From: Ustulina deusta
Lineage: Eukaryota > Ascomycota > Sordariomycetes > Xylariales > Xylariaceae
Direction: 5' to 3'
Assembly (NCBI GenBank): GCA_023159155.1
Contig: JAJNNX010000003.1
Coordinates: 2,214,012 to 2,278,011, forward strand
DNA length: 64,000 bases
Both the position numbers and the translations under genes were made by a program. Under the pieces are notes generated by a model. It did not search any database. It had not been told where the DNA came from and was given only the letters and a program-made list of their open reading frames with translations. This document shows, piece by piece, positions 1 to 14,600 of the stretch; position 1 is the first letter of the stretch, and the number at the start of each line of letters is the position of its first letter.

Positions 1-3000
1 TAATTAAAAAAAAAAAATAATTAAACGTTAGGCTTACTAGTAATAAAGTGGCATAACTAAAAATAATATATAAAATTTAATATATATAATAGCAAATCAG
101 TTAATATAAAAGCTTTAAATATACTCCAATTAGTAATATTTGCTTTTTTTTAGATTGCTTGAACTTTTAGATTAACTTATAAAACAATTAAAGCTTAAAG
201 CTCCAATTGCTTATTAGTAATCTAACTAAATATAAATATATTTATATAATATTTAGTATAGCTAATATAAAAATAATAATTATATAACAAACAAAAATAA
301 CCAAAAAAAACTAGTATATGTTTCTTGCTTTAAAACAACTAATTATTAAATATTATAAAAAACAATAAAAAATAAAAATATATATTATAATACACTATAT
401 ATAGACCAATTACTATAAATCAAATAAATAAAGTTAGAAATATAAAAAAATATAAATATAAATATAATTTATATAAAAAAATAAATAAATAAGTTAGAAA
501 AAAACAGCTAACCTATACAAAACTAACAAATATTACTTTTTATAAAATAATATAAATAGAAAAGCTTTAATTAGCACTTTTTTTTAATAATAACTTATAT
601 TAAAAAAGAACTAACAAAATCTTTATAAAAAAGTAATATAAACTAACCAGATTTATACTAGCTTAGCAGACTTTATATTTAGCCCTTAACCACCTATTTT
701 CTAGCTAATATATTTTATATTACTAGTTTTTAGACTTTACTTATTAATATATAAACTATATATTTGTTATATTTTATTTATACTTTTAATTATTAATATA
801 TAGAACTAATACCCTGCTTTAATATTAAAACTATTATATAATCAGCTTATCTTAGCATTATTATTTCGAATTATTATATTTCAAATATTTTAACTAACCT
901 ATTTAAAGTATTACTAAAAAGATCTAAAAAATATATATATTTTTTTTTAATAGTATTATTGCTATTATACTATTTAAGCTAATACAATATATATTATTAA
1001 ATAAACTACTATATATAAATTATTATAATAAAAAACTATTACTTTATTTTTAATAAAAATATAAAAATGCTTTATATAACTACAGAACTTCTTTAAATAT
1101 TATAACTTAAGCTTTTTATAACTTGTTTAAACCTGGATTAATTAATATATTCTAAAAAATATAATAGTATTAATAACTAAATATATTAAAAATTAATATA
1201 CTAATTATTATAATAATTAGTTATTTTAAACCATAGGTAATATTTAAAAGCATTTTTATATAAACATTTTTTTAGGCTTAAAACAAAAGCTTTAATAAGA
1301 ACTACTTTATTTTTTAATTTTTTAAAAAATAAAATAAATCTATTAGTTTTGTAGTATTTAGAACAATTAAAACAACTAAAGCTAAACATACTTTTAATTA
1401 TTAATTTGTTATAATCTATAATATTAAATAAAAAATATTATATATTACAAATTTTATTAATAATAGTATAATAATTAATGTTTACTAAAAAGTTTTTGTT
1501 ATTTTTAATTATATTTAGGAATTATTATTTAATAGTTACCCGCCCGGACCTAAGCTTGCAATATTAATCCCTAGCATCTAACAAAATAATAGCTAGCATT
1601 ATAATTATTTCTATAGAACCTATATACTCTTAGCTTTTTATAAGCCGAAGCTTTAAAAAGAAATAATAAACATTATAAACAAAAAACCCTACAATTTAAA
1701 TAAAAATATATAAAACAATTCGTTAAAATATTACAAAAATTATATTGCAGTTTATATAAAAAAGCTAGTTTTAGATTTCCAGTTATAAATTTAATCGATC
1801 TAGCCGGCCTAGCTAATCTTTTAACAAAATTAGTTAATTTTTTAATTAATTACTTTACTTACTAATTTCTAACCTATAAAACTTTACTTAAAATATTATA
1901 AGTATTTGCAAGATTTAATTACAAAAATATACAGTTAGTATAACTTAAAATACAAAAATATTCTTTTACTATTGCAGTGCTTAGCAGCTAATAAAATCAG
2001 GATTCCTATTAATACGCTCTTTTATAACAATTACTAACGCACAAATAACAAATTTCTTAAAAAACAACCGATCTTTTTTTTTATTTCTAAAAACATCTAA
2101 ATAACTAATAGCTTTAATACCCAGATTATTAATACAATAATTAAATAAAAACAATATGCCTAAACTAATACTATAAATATTAAAATATAACTTACTATTT
2201 AGCTCTATAAGCTAAACATAAAAATAGCTTATAAATAATTATTTGGACTACTTAATTATTTTATTACCTAATTTATAAAATTTAATAAAAAAATAGTTAT
2301 AATTATATTAATTCTTAAAATTAAATAAATAATACTTAATAAACTTAAACTTTTTAAAACAAGTAGCAACTAATTAAATTATTTTTTTATTATAATTATT
2401 AATAAATAAAAACAAACTGCTTACTTTATTAACTTAGTTCTTAAGCAAAACAAAAAATACTAATAATTTGTTTATAATTACTAAATATAAACTTTTAAAA
2501 ATATTATTAATTAATAAATTTTAAAGCTACTTTTTAATATATTTTTTTTGTTTTGTATATATAGCTTTTTTATATATACTTAAAATAATTAATAAAGTTA
2601 TAGTCTAGCATATATTATTTATATAGTATTGCTTTTTAAATATTTAAATATTTTTTTTAAAAATCTATAACCTAATAACTAAAAGTTAATATTTAATAAC
2701 CTAGTAATAAACATTAAAATTATAAAAAATCGCTTAAATATTATTAAAAAAATAGAATTATATATTAGAATCGCAATTATTAAAACAAAACCCCTTTTTT
2801 AATTAATACTACTTAAAACAAAAAAACAATTAGTAATTACTTTATTTTATAAAGCTAATCAATTAATAAATAATAATATAAGTATATAAAATATATTTTA
2901 TAAATCTTTTTTTTAAATTAAATCAGATTTTTTTATAATAAATATTTCTGTTTTTTAGTTTATTTATAAAAAAATAATAGTTGCTAGATTGCCTAAAAAA

Positions 3001-3858
3001 TTAACGCAAAACTAATTAAGAAGTGCTCTAGTAGCTATACTTAAATCTAAAAAACTTAATTAGGAACATAAGTATTCTAATATATTTAATCTTAATAAGC
3101 AGCGCTAACCCTCTTTTAATAGCAAAAAAACTTAGGCTATAATCTATAAAAAATTTGCTTGCTAGTAAATTCCCCCTATATCTTAGGAAAATAATATATA
3201 TAACAATATAAAAAGTTATTTTATACTAAACTTTCTTACCGGTTAAAAGTTCTAAAAAAAATATAATTTGTAAATACGTATAATTAATCAAACAAATGCT
3301 AAAAAACCCAAAAATCAAAAAGCTACTCAAAAAATACTAAATATACAAAAAAAACAAAAAATTAAATTATTAAAAATAAATATAAAAACTAAAAAGGCCT
3401 AGCAACAAAAATCTAAAAAAAATAAATAACTAATTAGTTATAGTTTAGGTTAATTATTATAGTCTAAAAACAGAAACCTAATAATTTAGAAAGTTTGCAG
3501 TAGAGCTAGTACGTATATATAAAAAACAAGTCCTTAGTTATAAAATAAAACATATTCTTAAAAACTTTAGAAATTACAAAACAAAAAATATAAAAATCGC
3601 ACGTTTTTATTTAAAGCTACAAAAAACTTTTTTTTTATAAAGTTACAAATAGATAAATAATCAATATAAAATACTAAATAAAAGTTAAAGATTTATTTTT
3701 ATTAATTAATTATTGCGTTTTTATTTATATTTATGTATTAGATCTTGACTTAATTTATACAAAAATCTGCAAATTAAAAAACATAGTCCGATACAGAATA
3801 ATCAGGTAAGTTTGGTTAGTTTTAGTGTACAACACACCAATCAGGAGCCCTGCTCTAT
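1..3858. other. RIP-degraded AT-rich block, no gene
   Basis: Very AT-rich sequence dominated by TA-rich words and A or T runs, with stop codons in every frame. It looks like transposon sequence mutated by repeat-induced point mutation, but I could not match it to another copy in this window. Two patches keep more G and C (about 1543-1580 and 3783-3858, the latter holding the words 'CAGGAGCCCTGC' and 'ACAACACACCAATC'). These may be element ends or flanking single-copy DNA. No open reading frame in it is credible. Confidence 0.6.
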
Positions 3859-6832
3859 TTCACTAGCTAAAAAAACTTTAGAAAAGCTTATTATAATTAA
3901 GTTTATAATAATTAAAAATAGCTATACTAAACTATTTAAAAAAAGTTTAAAAATAATTAATATTTTATAAAAAAAATAGATTTAGATTAATTAAATAGTA
4001 TTATAAAAGATTTTTACTAATAAACTAATCTTATTTTAAAAAAAAAAAACTTTAAATATATAAAATTAATATAAAGTTTTTTGTTTTTTTGGCTATTATA
4101 TTTAAACTTAAATTAATTAAATATAAATTTATAAATAATTATTAATAAAAAAATATATATTTAAAAAACTAAATTATATTAGTTTTAAATATTAGTAATA
4201 TTATATTTAATTATTATAATATTATTTATTTTATAAAATTAAATATTATTAAAACTTTTTATTAATTATTATTAATTATAAAATTTTTTTAAATTTTTTT
4301 TTTTTAAATTTATAAAAAAATATTTTAATAAAAAGTTTTACTATTTAGTTTAAAAATAAAACCTATTTAATAGTAAGTTTTTATTAATATATAAATTTAA
4401 AAACTTTTAAATAAATTTGCAAATATTTATATAAATAATATTTTAATTTATTTTAAAACTAAAAAATAGTACTAAACCTATTATAAAAAAATAATCTATT
4501 GTTTATATTAAGCTAAATATTAAAAAAATATTAAAAAGTTTTATTTTAATATATTTATTATTAATTATTTAAAAATAATTATAAAAACTAAAATAAAAAT
4601 TAGAATTAATTTTGCAAAAATTTAAATAATTTTAAAAATACTAAATTAATTTAGTTATTTTTTAAGTTTTAAAATTATATTTATATATTTATTTATTATA
4701 TTAGTAAAATTACTGCTTTTTTAAATTAATTATTAAAAAAAAATAAATTGTTTATAATAAAATTAGAACAAAAATAAGCTTTCGAACATATAAAACTACT
4801 AATATATAAAATATTTATTTTAGCTTTTTTTAGGCCTAGCTAACTAATATAAATAAAAATAAATATTTTACGTAATATAATAAAAAAAATTATTTAGTAG
4901 CAATAAGAAAATATAACCTAAAAACTTATAAAATATTATTACTTAAAACTTTTTAAAACAAAGTTTTTTATAATAACTAATTATTAAGCTTTATTATATT
5001 TTTTACATAAATAGATTTTATTAATATAATAAATATATTAAGCTAACTTTTTATTAAACTTTAATATTATTTTTTAATACTAACTAAAACCAAAAAATAT
5101 AATAATTAATATTTTATTAAAAAAAATAGCTAAATTTTTTATAGTTAAAGCTAAAAAAACTAAAAAAAAAGTAATAGTATTAATCCTGCGTAATAAAATA
5201 TTAAATTTTGTATTAATTATAAACTTTTTATTTAATATTTTTTAAAAAACTAATTTAGTAAACTTAATTAAATAAAAAAACTAGTTATAAGATCTAAAAA
5301 ATAAAAATAAAAAGTTATATATATTTAAAGTTATTTTAAATAGGACTATTTTTTTTTATATAGCTTTAATTCGAAAAGTTTATATGTTTTTAATTATTAT
5401 ATATTAAAATTAATACAAAATAATTAAAATATTAAAATATAATTATAAATAATATATATATAATTATTATAACTATAAAAAAAACAAAATATTATAAAAC
5501 AAAACTTTTAGCTTTTTTTATTTATTATTTATATTAGCTATAATATGATAATATATAATAATAAATAATAAAAATATATTATCTAACTAATAAAGTTATA
5601 ACTATATATAAGTATTTATAAACAAGTTTAGTTGTTTAATTATAATTTTATTTAGTAAAAAAATAAATATTATAGAATTACTAGCTATATAATATTATAA
5701 AAATTTATAAAATTTTTTTAATATATTAAATATATAAATATTAAATAATATAAAATTATTTATTTTTAAGTTTATAGTAATAATTAATAGTTTTATAAAT
5801 ATTAAAATAATTGAAATATTTATTTTTTTGTTTTAAACTTTATGTATAATTTTTTATAATATTTATTAATTAATATATTATTAATAAAAATAATAATAAA
5901 AATAAAAATATAAAACTATTATAAATTTTAATACTAAATAATAAACGTTTAAACTAGTCCGCTAAACCTAGAATATTTAAAAAATAATATATAATATAGC
6001 AACTTTTATATAAAAATAATACGAACTATAAACTAATAAAAAAAAATACTTAATAGATTTTAAAATAAAAAACAAAATCTTTTTTAAAAAAAAAAAGCTT
6101 TATAATATAAGTATTAACTACTAGATTAGACTTTTAATTAATTAGACTTTTTAAAATTTTAAAAAAACAAAAATTTAGTTATATTTTTAATTTGTTTAAT
6201 TTTTATAAAATAAAAAACTTGTTTTATATTAACTAATTATAAAAAGCAAACAATAATTTTTTATTTTAATAAATTTAATTATAATTTTTAATTAAAAATA
6301 TTAATAACAAAGCAAAATTTAAAGTTAAATAAATTAAACAATTAAAAATATATAAAAAAATAAAAAATTATAATATTAGATTATTTAAAAAAGTTATAAT
6401 TTTAATGATATTTAATATATAGTTTAAAATTTTAAAAATATACTAATTAAGTTTAATTAATTTTATAGAATATATAAAAAAACTTTTAAATTTTTTATAA
6501 AATTATAAAAATAAATATATATAATAGTAACTAATAAATTTATAAATAATTATAAAAATAATAATAAAATAATATAATATAAAAAAGCTATATAAATTTA
6601 ATATTATTAATAATATTAAATTAAAACTATATTTATATTTTTAGTTTTAAAAAATAATAATATAATAGTTAATATAGTTTTAGCAAAACTTGCAAAAACT
6701 TTAAACTTATATAATAATAAAATAAAAAATCTATGTATAAACTAACTTATAATTTTGCAGCTATATATACAAAATTTATCTTTATTTACTTTATAAACTC
6801 TATTTTTTTTTATTTTTATTTTTTTTTTGTTA
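3859..6832 (+). mobile_element. LTR retroelement family A, 5'-truncated degraded copy
   Basis: Collinear with the inner and 3' part of the element at 34278-40035, starting at the position equivalent to about 36597. It lacks a ~200-bp stretch present in that copy (36830-37030 there). A 3' LTR begins at about 6661 (TATAATAG, from ancestral TGTAATAG by RIP) and is cut off inside its poly-T tract at about 6832, where another element begins. Differences from the other copies are overwhelmingly C/T and G/A. I see no intact coding region and cannot assign the superfamily safely. Confidence 0.6.
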
Positions 6833-7105
6833 TAATCGGGCCGGTTGGCTTCTTTTGAAGCCGAAAGTCCAAAAAATGTCCGAACCCGAAACGAACCGCT
6901 TCCGAATCAACCAGGCTAAAACTAACATAAATAAGGACTTTGCTGCCTACTAAAAAATTATTTCTATATAACAAAACGTAACAGATTTAGAGACCTAATT
7001 TATTGTTTGGCTTTTGCGTAGTATATTTTTTAAACTTTTGCTAATTTTTAAGTTTTTAAATTATATTTATTTTGCTAACGTTTAGTAAGAGTAATCTAGG
7101 TTATT
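6833..7105. repeat. Left ~270-bp terminal repeat of element B
   Basis: Direct repeat partner of 10645-10920. It retains GC-rich words such as 'CCGAACCCGAAACGAACCGC', so it is the less RIP-mutated copy. Likely an LTR. Confidence 0.5.
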
Positions 7106-10100
7106 TTTATAAAAAATTAGATTTTGATAAACTTTTTTAAAAAAATAGGTTTTTTTAAATTTTTAAAGGCTAATAAAGCTTTTAATACTTTTGCTCTTAT
7201 TTCTATGTTAAATATAAATATTATAAGTTAGTTAGAACGTATGGCTATTTATTTATATTTTAATATAATTTTTAGTTTATATTAAAAAATTTTTAAACTT
7301 TAGTTTTATTTTTTTTTGAATGCTTGTAATATATACAAACAAATTAATAAAACTTTACAAATAATATAAATATATAAAAAAATAAAAACTTTTTTTTTTA
7401 ATTAAATATTATTTATATATTTGTTTTTTAATATAAAAAAAAATTTATTAATTTATTAAATAATTCTGAATTTTTTATTAAATTAATACAAAAATTTATA
7501 TCTGATTTTAAAAATAAAGCTTTTAAGCAAACTATTAAAATAAAAATAAAAAAACTTATATATTTAAAAAAACTCTTTAATAATAAAAAAAATAAAAAAA
7601 GCTTGCTTTATATAATAGATAATATATATATAGAATTTTTTAAGTTTTATAATATAGTTATTTTAAAATATATAAATATAAAAAAACAAGTTAAGTTTGA
7701 TATAAACTTATTTTTTGTATAAATAATAAAAATATATAAATTTATAAAAAAAAATTTGCTTGTTTTTATTAAAAAAGTTCTAAATATTAGTAGGTCTAAA
7801 AATATAGCTTTATTTTAAAAGTTATTTTAAAAACTTAAAGTTTATAAAGCCGCTTAACCTATAGTATAAAAAGCAGTATTAATTATTAAATTATTTAATA
7901 ATCTATTTAATAAAAAAATAATAAAAAAATTAAAACATTTTAAAGCTAAAAGTATAAATTTTAGTTTGTTTAAAAATAAACTAATGTTTATTAGATAAAA
8001 TAATTGCTTATTTTTAAAAAAAAAATAGCAAAAAGACTTTACTAAAAAAAAAAAAAAAATTAAAACTAGGAAAGTTAAAAAACAAAAAAGCAAAAAATAA
8101 GCTTTATAGGCAAAAAAGTTATTTAAGATAACTTTGCTACTTTTTTAAACAGTATATTAATTAATTTAATTTTTTAAACAAAATTAGAAATTTTTTTTAA
8201 TATGCTAATAGTTATACTATAAGTAAAAAAAATAAAAAAAATATTTATTGTTTAGAAAAAATTAAAATTTTATTAGAAATTAAAAAAATTTTAACGTTAA
8301 AAAAAAGATTTTTATTATATATAAAAAACAATAAAAAATTAGTTATTTTTATATAAAAAGATTTTATTATTTATATAAAATAAAAATATATATTTAGTAA
8401 AAAATAATTTAAAAAAAAGTTTTATAACTTAGAACTAGATTTAAAAATATAAAATAAATCTAAACTAGAGCTAGTACTATACTATATTAAATAAAAATTA
8501 ATTTAAAAAAAGATAAAGCTTATAAAGCTTTTTAATAGTTCTAAGAAAACTTTGTTTAATATTTTGCTAGACTTAAAATAAATAAAAAATGTTTTTAAAT
8601 ATTTAGATTAAAAATAATTAATTATTATAGTATTTAATAAAAACTTTAGATTTATAATTATATTTATTAACTAATATTATAAAAAATATAAAAAATTTTT
8701 AATTTCTAATTAAAAAGCAATTAAATATATTAGTAAAGATAAAACAATTGTTAAAAACCTTATTGTATAAAAAAAGACAAAAAAAATATATATAAAAAGT
8801 CTAGATTTTTTAATTGGATTTACTAAGCAAAAAAAGCTATTTTTATAAAAATTAAAAGATTTTAAAAATAGGTTTTTTATATTTGCAGGACTCCCAAAAA
8901 TTTATAAAAAACTTTTTGCTTTTTAACTAATTATTTTATATTATTTTATAACATATAATTTAGTAGCTAAACTTTTTTCTAAACTTTTAAAACTAGCTAT
9001 AAAAGCTAACAAATAAATTATTGTTTTATTTAAACAAATCTATTAAAAATTATTATTACTTATAATCCTATATAAAAAATAAATATTTTTATATATTGCA
9101 AATATAATTGTATATTATATAAATATACTATTTGAACTACTTAAAAAAAGATATTAAAAAATAGTATAAAAACACTACACTATTAGCAAATTTAGCTTTT
9201 ATTAGGCCAGACTAGCAGAAAAGCTATATAATATTATAAATAACTATTTTGTTTTTAAGTATAAAAATCAAAAAAAAAGTATAAGATATTACTAATAAAT
9301 AAAAAATCTTGTAATAAAAGTAGTTTGTTTACTAGATATTGCTAACTTTTATATAGCAGAATATAAACTATATATTAAAAAAAACTATAAAATTTTTTAT
9401 TATAGCAAATTTATTAATAATATTTTATTAGTAATTTATGTAAACTTTAAAAAAAAAGCATTAAAAATAACTAAAAAAACTATTATTTTTGTACTAGAGC
9501 TAATATATATATAAAAAATAAAAAAAAACATAGTTTTTTTAGATTTTAAAATATTTATAATATATATAAGCTTTAATTTTAAACTATATTGTAAGCTATT
9601 TAATTATTTTAAAAAAATTTTATAGTTTTTTGTATACTTTTATTAAATAAAACAAAAAATATTTATTAAAGAACTTGGAAGAATAGCTTGTTTATTATTT
9701 AAGCAGATTATATATTACTACTTAGTAAAAGATCTTAAGTAGATTTATTTTGAACAGGGCTACTTTTTTAAGCTAATATAATATTAAATTTTAGAATATA
9801 TATAAAAAAATTAAAACTATTGTTATAATAAAAAAAAAAAAAAAAATTTAAAAAATCTATTTTTAATTTTGGAATCTAGTATAAATATAGCATAGGATTA
9901 AATCAACTTTAAAACAATATTTAATAGTATATAATATACTTAGAATTTTATAAGAAATAAAATATTAAATAAACTTATAAATACAAAAAGAATAATTTTT
10001 AAAAAAAAAAAAACAAAAAATCTTGCAGATTTGCTATAAACTATTAAATCTAAAATAATTAATATTACTAAAATATATAGAACTAATACTAATAAAATAT

Positions 10101-10644
10101 TTATTATTAAAAGTAATTTTTTTAGTTATAAATCAAATAAAATATTTGATTAATTTTAATATTTTAGTTTTATTTTAAATACTTTTAAGTTCTAAAATTA
10201 AAATAAAAAATAATAGTAATAAAACTTAAAAAACCTTTTTAGTAAAAAATATTATACTAGAATATATTGTTTAAAAAACTAATTAGGATTGGAGGCCTGT
10301 TCTTTTTTGTAACGCTTCCTAACCCTTCAGGGGGGCCCTTAAAACTTTGCTGCGGCTTACGGGCCGCTAGAGTTTTTTATCCTAGTAGAGGTATGAGTAG
10401 GGTAGTATATATAGGCTTTATAGGGCCTATATACGCTTGTAGGGTCTAGGGCTCTAGTCCTGGTCTTTATACTTCCTATTCATACTATATACTGTAATTA
10501 TATATATATATAATATATAACGCTAACTATAAATATAATAATAAAAATATGCTATTATAGTATAATTTTTGTTATAATTAATACTTTTTTTTTTATATTT
10601 CTTCTAAATATTTTAAAAAAGAAATCAATATATAGCTAAACAGT

Positions 10645-10920
10645 TATATATATTTATAGGGCTAGTTAGCTTTTTTTAAAGCTAAAAGTTTAAGAAATAT
10701 CTAAACCTAAAATAAACCGCTTTTAAATTAACTAAGCTAAAACTAATATAAATAGGGATTTTACTACCTACTAAAAAATTATTTCTATATAATAAAACGT
10801 AATAGATTTGGAAACCTAATTTATTGTCTAGCTTTTATGTAGCATACTTTTTAAACTTTTACTAATTTTTAAGCTTTCAAATCATGCTTACCTCGCTAAC
10901 GCTTGGTAAGAGTAATCTAG
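10645..10920. repeat. Right ~270-bp terminal repeat of element B
   Basis: Direct repeat partner of 6833-7105, with most of the partner's C and G in CpA/TpG contexts changed to T and A. A gradient runs inside the repeat: its 3' end ('CATGCTTACCTCGCTAACGC') is less mutated than the corresponding part of the left copy. Confidence 0.5.
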
Positions 10921-11691
10921 ATTAGATTTTTAATCAGTTAGACTTTTTAAATTTTTAAAAAAACAAAAATTTAGCTATATTTTTAATTTGTTTAATTTTT
11001 ATAAAATAAAAAACTTATTTTATATTAATTAATTATAAAAAATAAATAATAATTTTTTATTTTAATAAATCTAATTATTATTTTTAGTTAAAAATATTAA
11101 TAGCTAAATAAAATTTAAAATTAAACAAATTAAACAATTAAAAATATATAAAAAAAATAAAAAACTATAATATTAAGTTGCTTAAAAAAGCTATAATTTT
11201 AATAATATTTAGTATATAGTTTAAAATTTTAAAAATATATTAATTAAGCTTAACTAATTTTATAAAATTTATAAAAAAACTTTTAAATTTTTTATAAAAA
11301 TATAAAAATAAATATATATAATAATAATTAATAAATTAATAAATAATTATAAAAATAATAATAAAGCAATATAATATAAAAAAATTATATAAACTTAATA
11401 TTATTAGTAATTTTAAGTTAAAATTATATTTAAATTTTTAGTTTTAAAAAGAAATAGTATAATAATTAATATAGTTTTAGCAAAACTTGCAAAAACTTCA
11501 AACTTATATAATAATAAAATAAAAAATCTATATATAAACTAACTTATAACTTTATAGCTATATATATAAAGTTTATATTTATTTATTTTATAAACTCTAA
11601 CTTTTTTTTTTTTTTTTTTTTTTTAGCTTAAAATCTTTATTTATAGTATTAATAAACTAGCTATAGAAGCTTTACTTGACTGATCGTAACA
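10921..11691 (+). mobile_element. LTR retroelement family A, 3'-end fragment with LTR
   Basis: Second copy of the sequence at about 6120-6832, extending further to a complete LTR (about 11458-11691) that ends in 'TGATCGTAACA'. This is the best preserved 3' LTR end of the family and shows that family A LTRs are ~235 bp and end in CA. The upstream part of the element is missing; element B abuts it directly. Confidence 0.6.
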
Positions 11692-14600
11692 ATATTTATT
11701 AATAATTAAATATTAAAAAAAACTAGTTTATTTAAAAAAACTAATAATTATATTAATTCAAAAGTTTAACTTTATTTAATAATAAAAAAACTATTATTAT
11801 AAATTAGACCTTAATAAATATAATTAATATTAATTTATAAATAATTAAAATATTTTATAATATAACTTAGTTTATTATTATTATTTAATAATATTTAAAT
11901 ATAACTTAAAAATAAAGTTTTACTATAATAAAATAATTATTTATAATAACTTATATAAACTTTTTAAGAATAAAGTTTTTAAAAATTAAATATTTTTAAC
12001 CTAATATACTAAATAAATTTAATAAAAATTATATAGTCTTTTATAAAAATAAAAATATTAATTATATAAATATCTATTTTTAAGTTTAATACTTTAAAAA
12101 ATAAAAGAATATAAAAAACAAATCTATTATAATAGTTATAAAAAAACATACTATAAAAATCATTTTAATAATTATTTAAAAAAATATAACAAAATATAAA
12201 ATAAGTTTATTAATATTTATAAAAACTTTAATTAAAAGATAAAATATTTAACTAAATATAACAAATATTATATAAAAAAAGCCTATTGAATTTTATATTA
12301 TAAAAACTTTTAAATATAATAAAACCTAAAAAAATACTTAAAATTTATAACTATTAATATAATTTTAAAACCTATTACTAGTTAAGCTATAAACATTTAT
12401 ACTAAAACTAATAATAAAATAAATTATTAATAAATATTTTAAAAAACTAAAAACCTAACTATAAAAAAAAATATATAATTATTAAATATATAACTAAAAC
12501 GCTATATTAAAAAAAAAAACATACTAATAAACCTAAACATAATGTTAAAAACTTATATAACATATAAAATTATATTTTATTTAATCAAAGTATTTATATA
12601 AAATAAACTAAACTAAAAAAAAAAAACATCAAATAAATAAAGTTTATATTAATAATATTAACTAAAATAAGTTATTAAAATAAACCTAAAACTATTAAAA
12701 AAAAAAAAAACAGTATATTTTTAAATCTTTTTTTAAAACAATATTACAAACCTTAAAATTAAAGTTTGCTTAAATATGACATATTTTAATATATTAATAA
12801 ATAAAAACTTAAAATTCTAATATATTAACTTTATACTTGTTATTAAAATAAAAATATAATTAATAATTATTTAACCTATAAATTTTAATATATATATTAA
12901 AAAATATATTAAAAGAAATATAATTAATAACTTAAAACTAAAAATATTAATTAAAACAAAATTTATATTAAAATATAAAATAAAATAAAAACTAAGCTAT
13001 TTTTAATAATACTAATCTGCAAAATATTAGTAGTATATATAATCATTATATATATAAATATAAAGTTTATTAACTTATTAATACTTATTAATAAAAAAAC
13101 CAAAATATAATTTATAATATAATACTAAATAAATATAATATTTTATGAAATAATGAAACTAATAAATCTACTTATAATTAAATTAATAATTAAAATAGCT
13201 ATAATAATAAATTATAAATTATAAATAAATAAAATTTATAAACTATTTAATAAATATAATATTTTTTATAACAAAACTATTATATTTATATTAAATAATT
13301 CAAAAATGTAAATAAACCTAATAAATAAATAATAAAATTAGTTTAAAACTATGAAAGTATACTTATTAAATATTAAAAATTATAAGTTCTTTAATACTAA
13401 ACATAATAAAATATATATTTATAAATAAACTTATTTTAATTGCTTGTTTTATTTTTATTATTTAAAAAATATTTAATAATATTAAAAAAAATTAATTAAT
13501 AATAAATCTATAACTATTAAACAAAATTATAATACTAAATATATATTTATTATTTAATTAAAATAATATAATTAACAATATAATTAATAAACTTTAATTT
13601 ATATTACTTAATATATTAAACTTTTTTTTTAACTATTAATATATTTTAAATATTATAATAAAATAATTATTATTAGTTTTTAAAGCTTTAAAAAATCAAA
13701 CATAATATTAATAAAATTTAAAAAGTTATTAGTAGTTATATAAAAATTTATAAACTGCTTATTTTTTATGTATTATATTTTTATATAAGCTTAGATTAAT
13801 AATATAATTATTTTTAGTAATAATTTTAATACTTATATAAAATATATAAAAATAATAATAAATATTTTAAATACAGCAAATTTTTATATTAATATAGCTA
13901 CTAAAATATAATATAAATAATAAAAACGTTACTAAAACAAATAATAAAATTAAAACATTTAAAAAACTAAAAATATATATTAAAATAGCTAGTTAGTTAT
14001 ACTGTAGAATAGCTTAGTTTAACTACAAAATTAAAGCATTACAATAAAAAAAGCTAATTTATTAGCCCAAAGAAAATCTTTTTTTTATTTATTAAAAAGT
14101 CTAAACTAGTAAAACAAAGTTTTATTTCTAAAATTACTTTTAAATTAATGACAAATTCTTTTTTAAAAATATTATAAAAATATTTATATATATGATATAT
14201 TATATATTACTATAAAGTAAATAAGTTTTTTTTTAAAATAAATAAAATAGCATATCAATATTAAGGTAAAATATTTTACTAATAAAAATTAAACTAATTA
14301 TGTTTTTAGTTAAACTTACTAATAAAATTAAAAAAAATTATATATTAAAAAAAACAAAATAGCAGTAGTAATTTAAATATATAACAAACTATAAAAAATA
14401 ATCTAATTCAATATATAACTAATAAATATATTAATAAACTATATACTAACTAAAAAAACAATTATATATATTTTATTATATATTATAAATTTAAATAAAA
14501 CTAATTTAAAACTTATTAATATAACTAATTATTTTGTTTAATTTTAGCTTAAAATTTATTATATATTAAGAATACTAAATGTAATACTAGATATATTTTT

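Larger units (their letters stand above)
6829..10925. mobile_element. Element B with ~270-bp terminal direct repeats
   Basis: A ~4.1-kb AT-rich segment bounded by two direct repeats at about 6833-7105 and 10645-10920. Shared words include 'CTACTAAAAAATTATTTC' and 'GTAAGAGTAATCTAG'. The left repeat keeps GC-rich forms (a GGCTTC/GAAGCC hairpin) where the right shows the RIP-mutated equivalent (AGCTTT/AAAGCT). This fits an LTR-type retroelement, although exact LTR ends and a target duplication were not found. The interior has no open frame. A less mutated patch lies at about 10285-10470. Confidence 0.45.

Noticed and set aside
7854..8093. Open frames in AT-rich DNA (also 1201-1389, 17502-17732)
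   Set aside because: They consist almost only of Phe, Leu, Ile, Asn, Lys and Tyr codons as expected of RIP-mutated A/T runs, and have no splice or family context.
10267..10449. 60-codon frame in the low-RIP patch of element B
   Set aside because: No recognisable motif; the patch is short and lies inside a degraded element.
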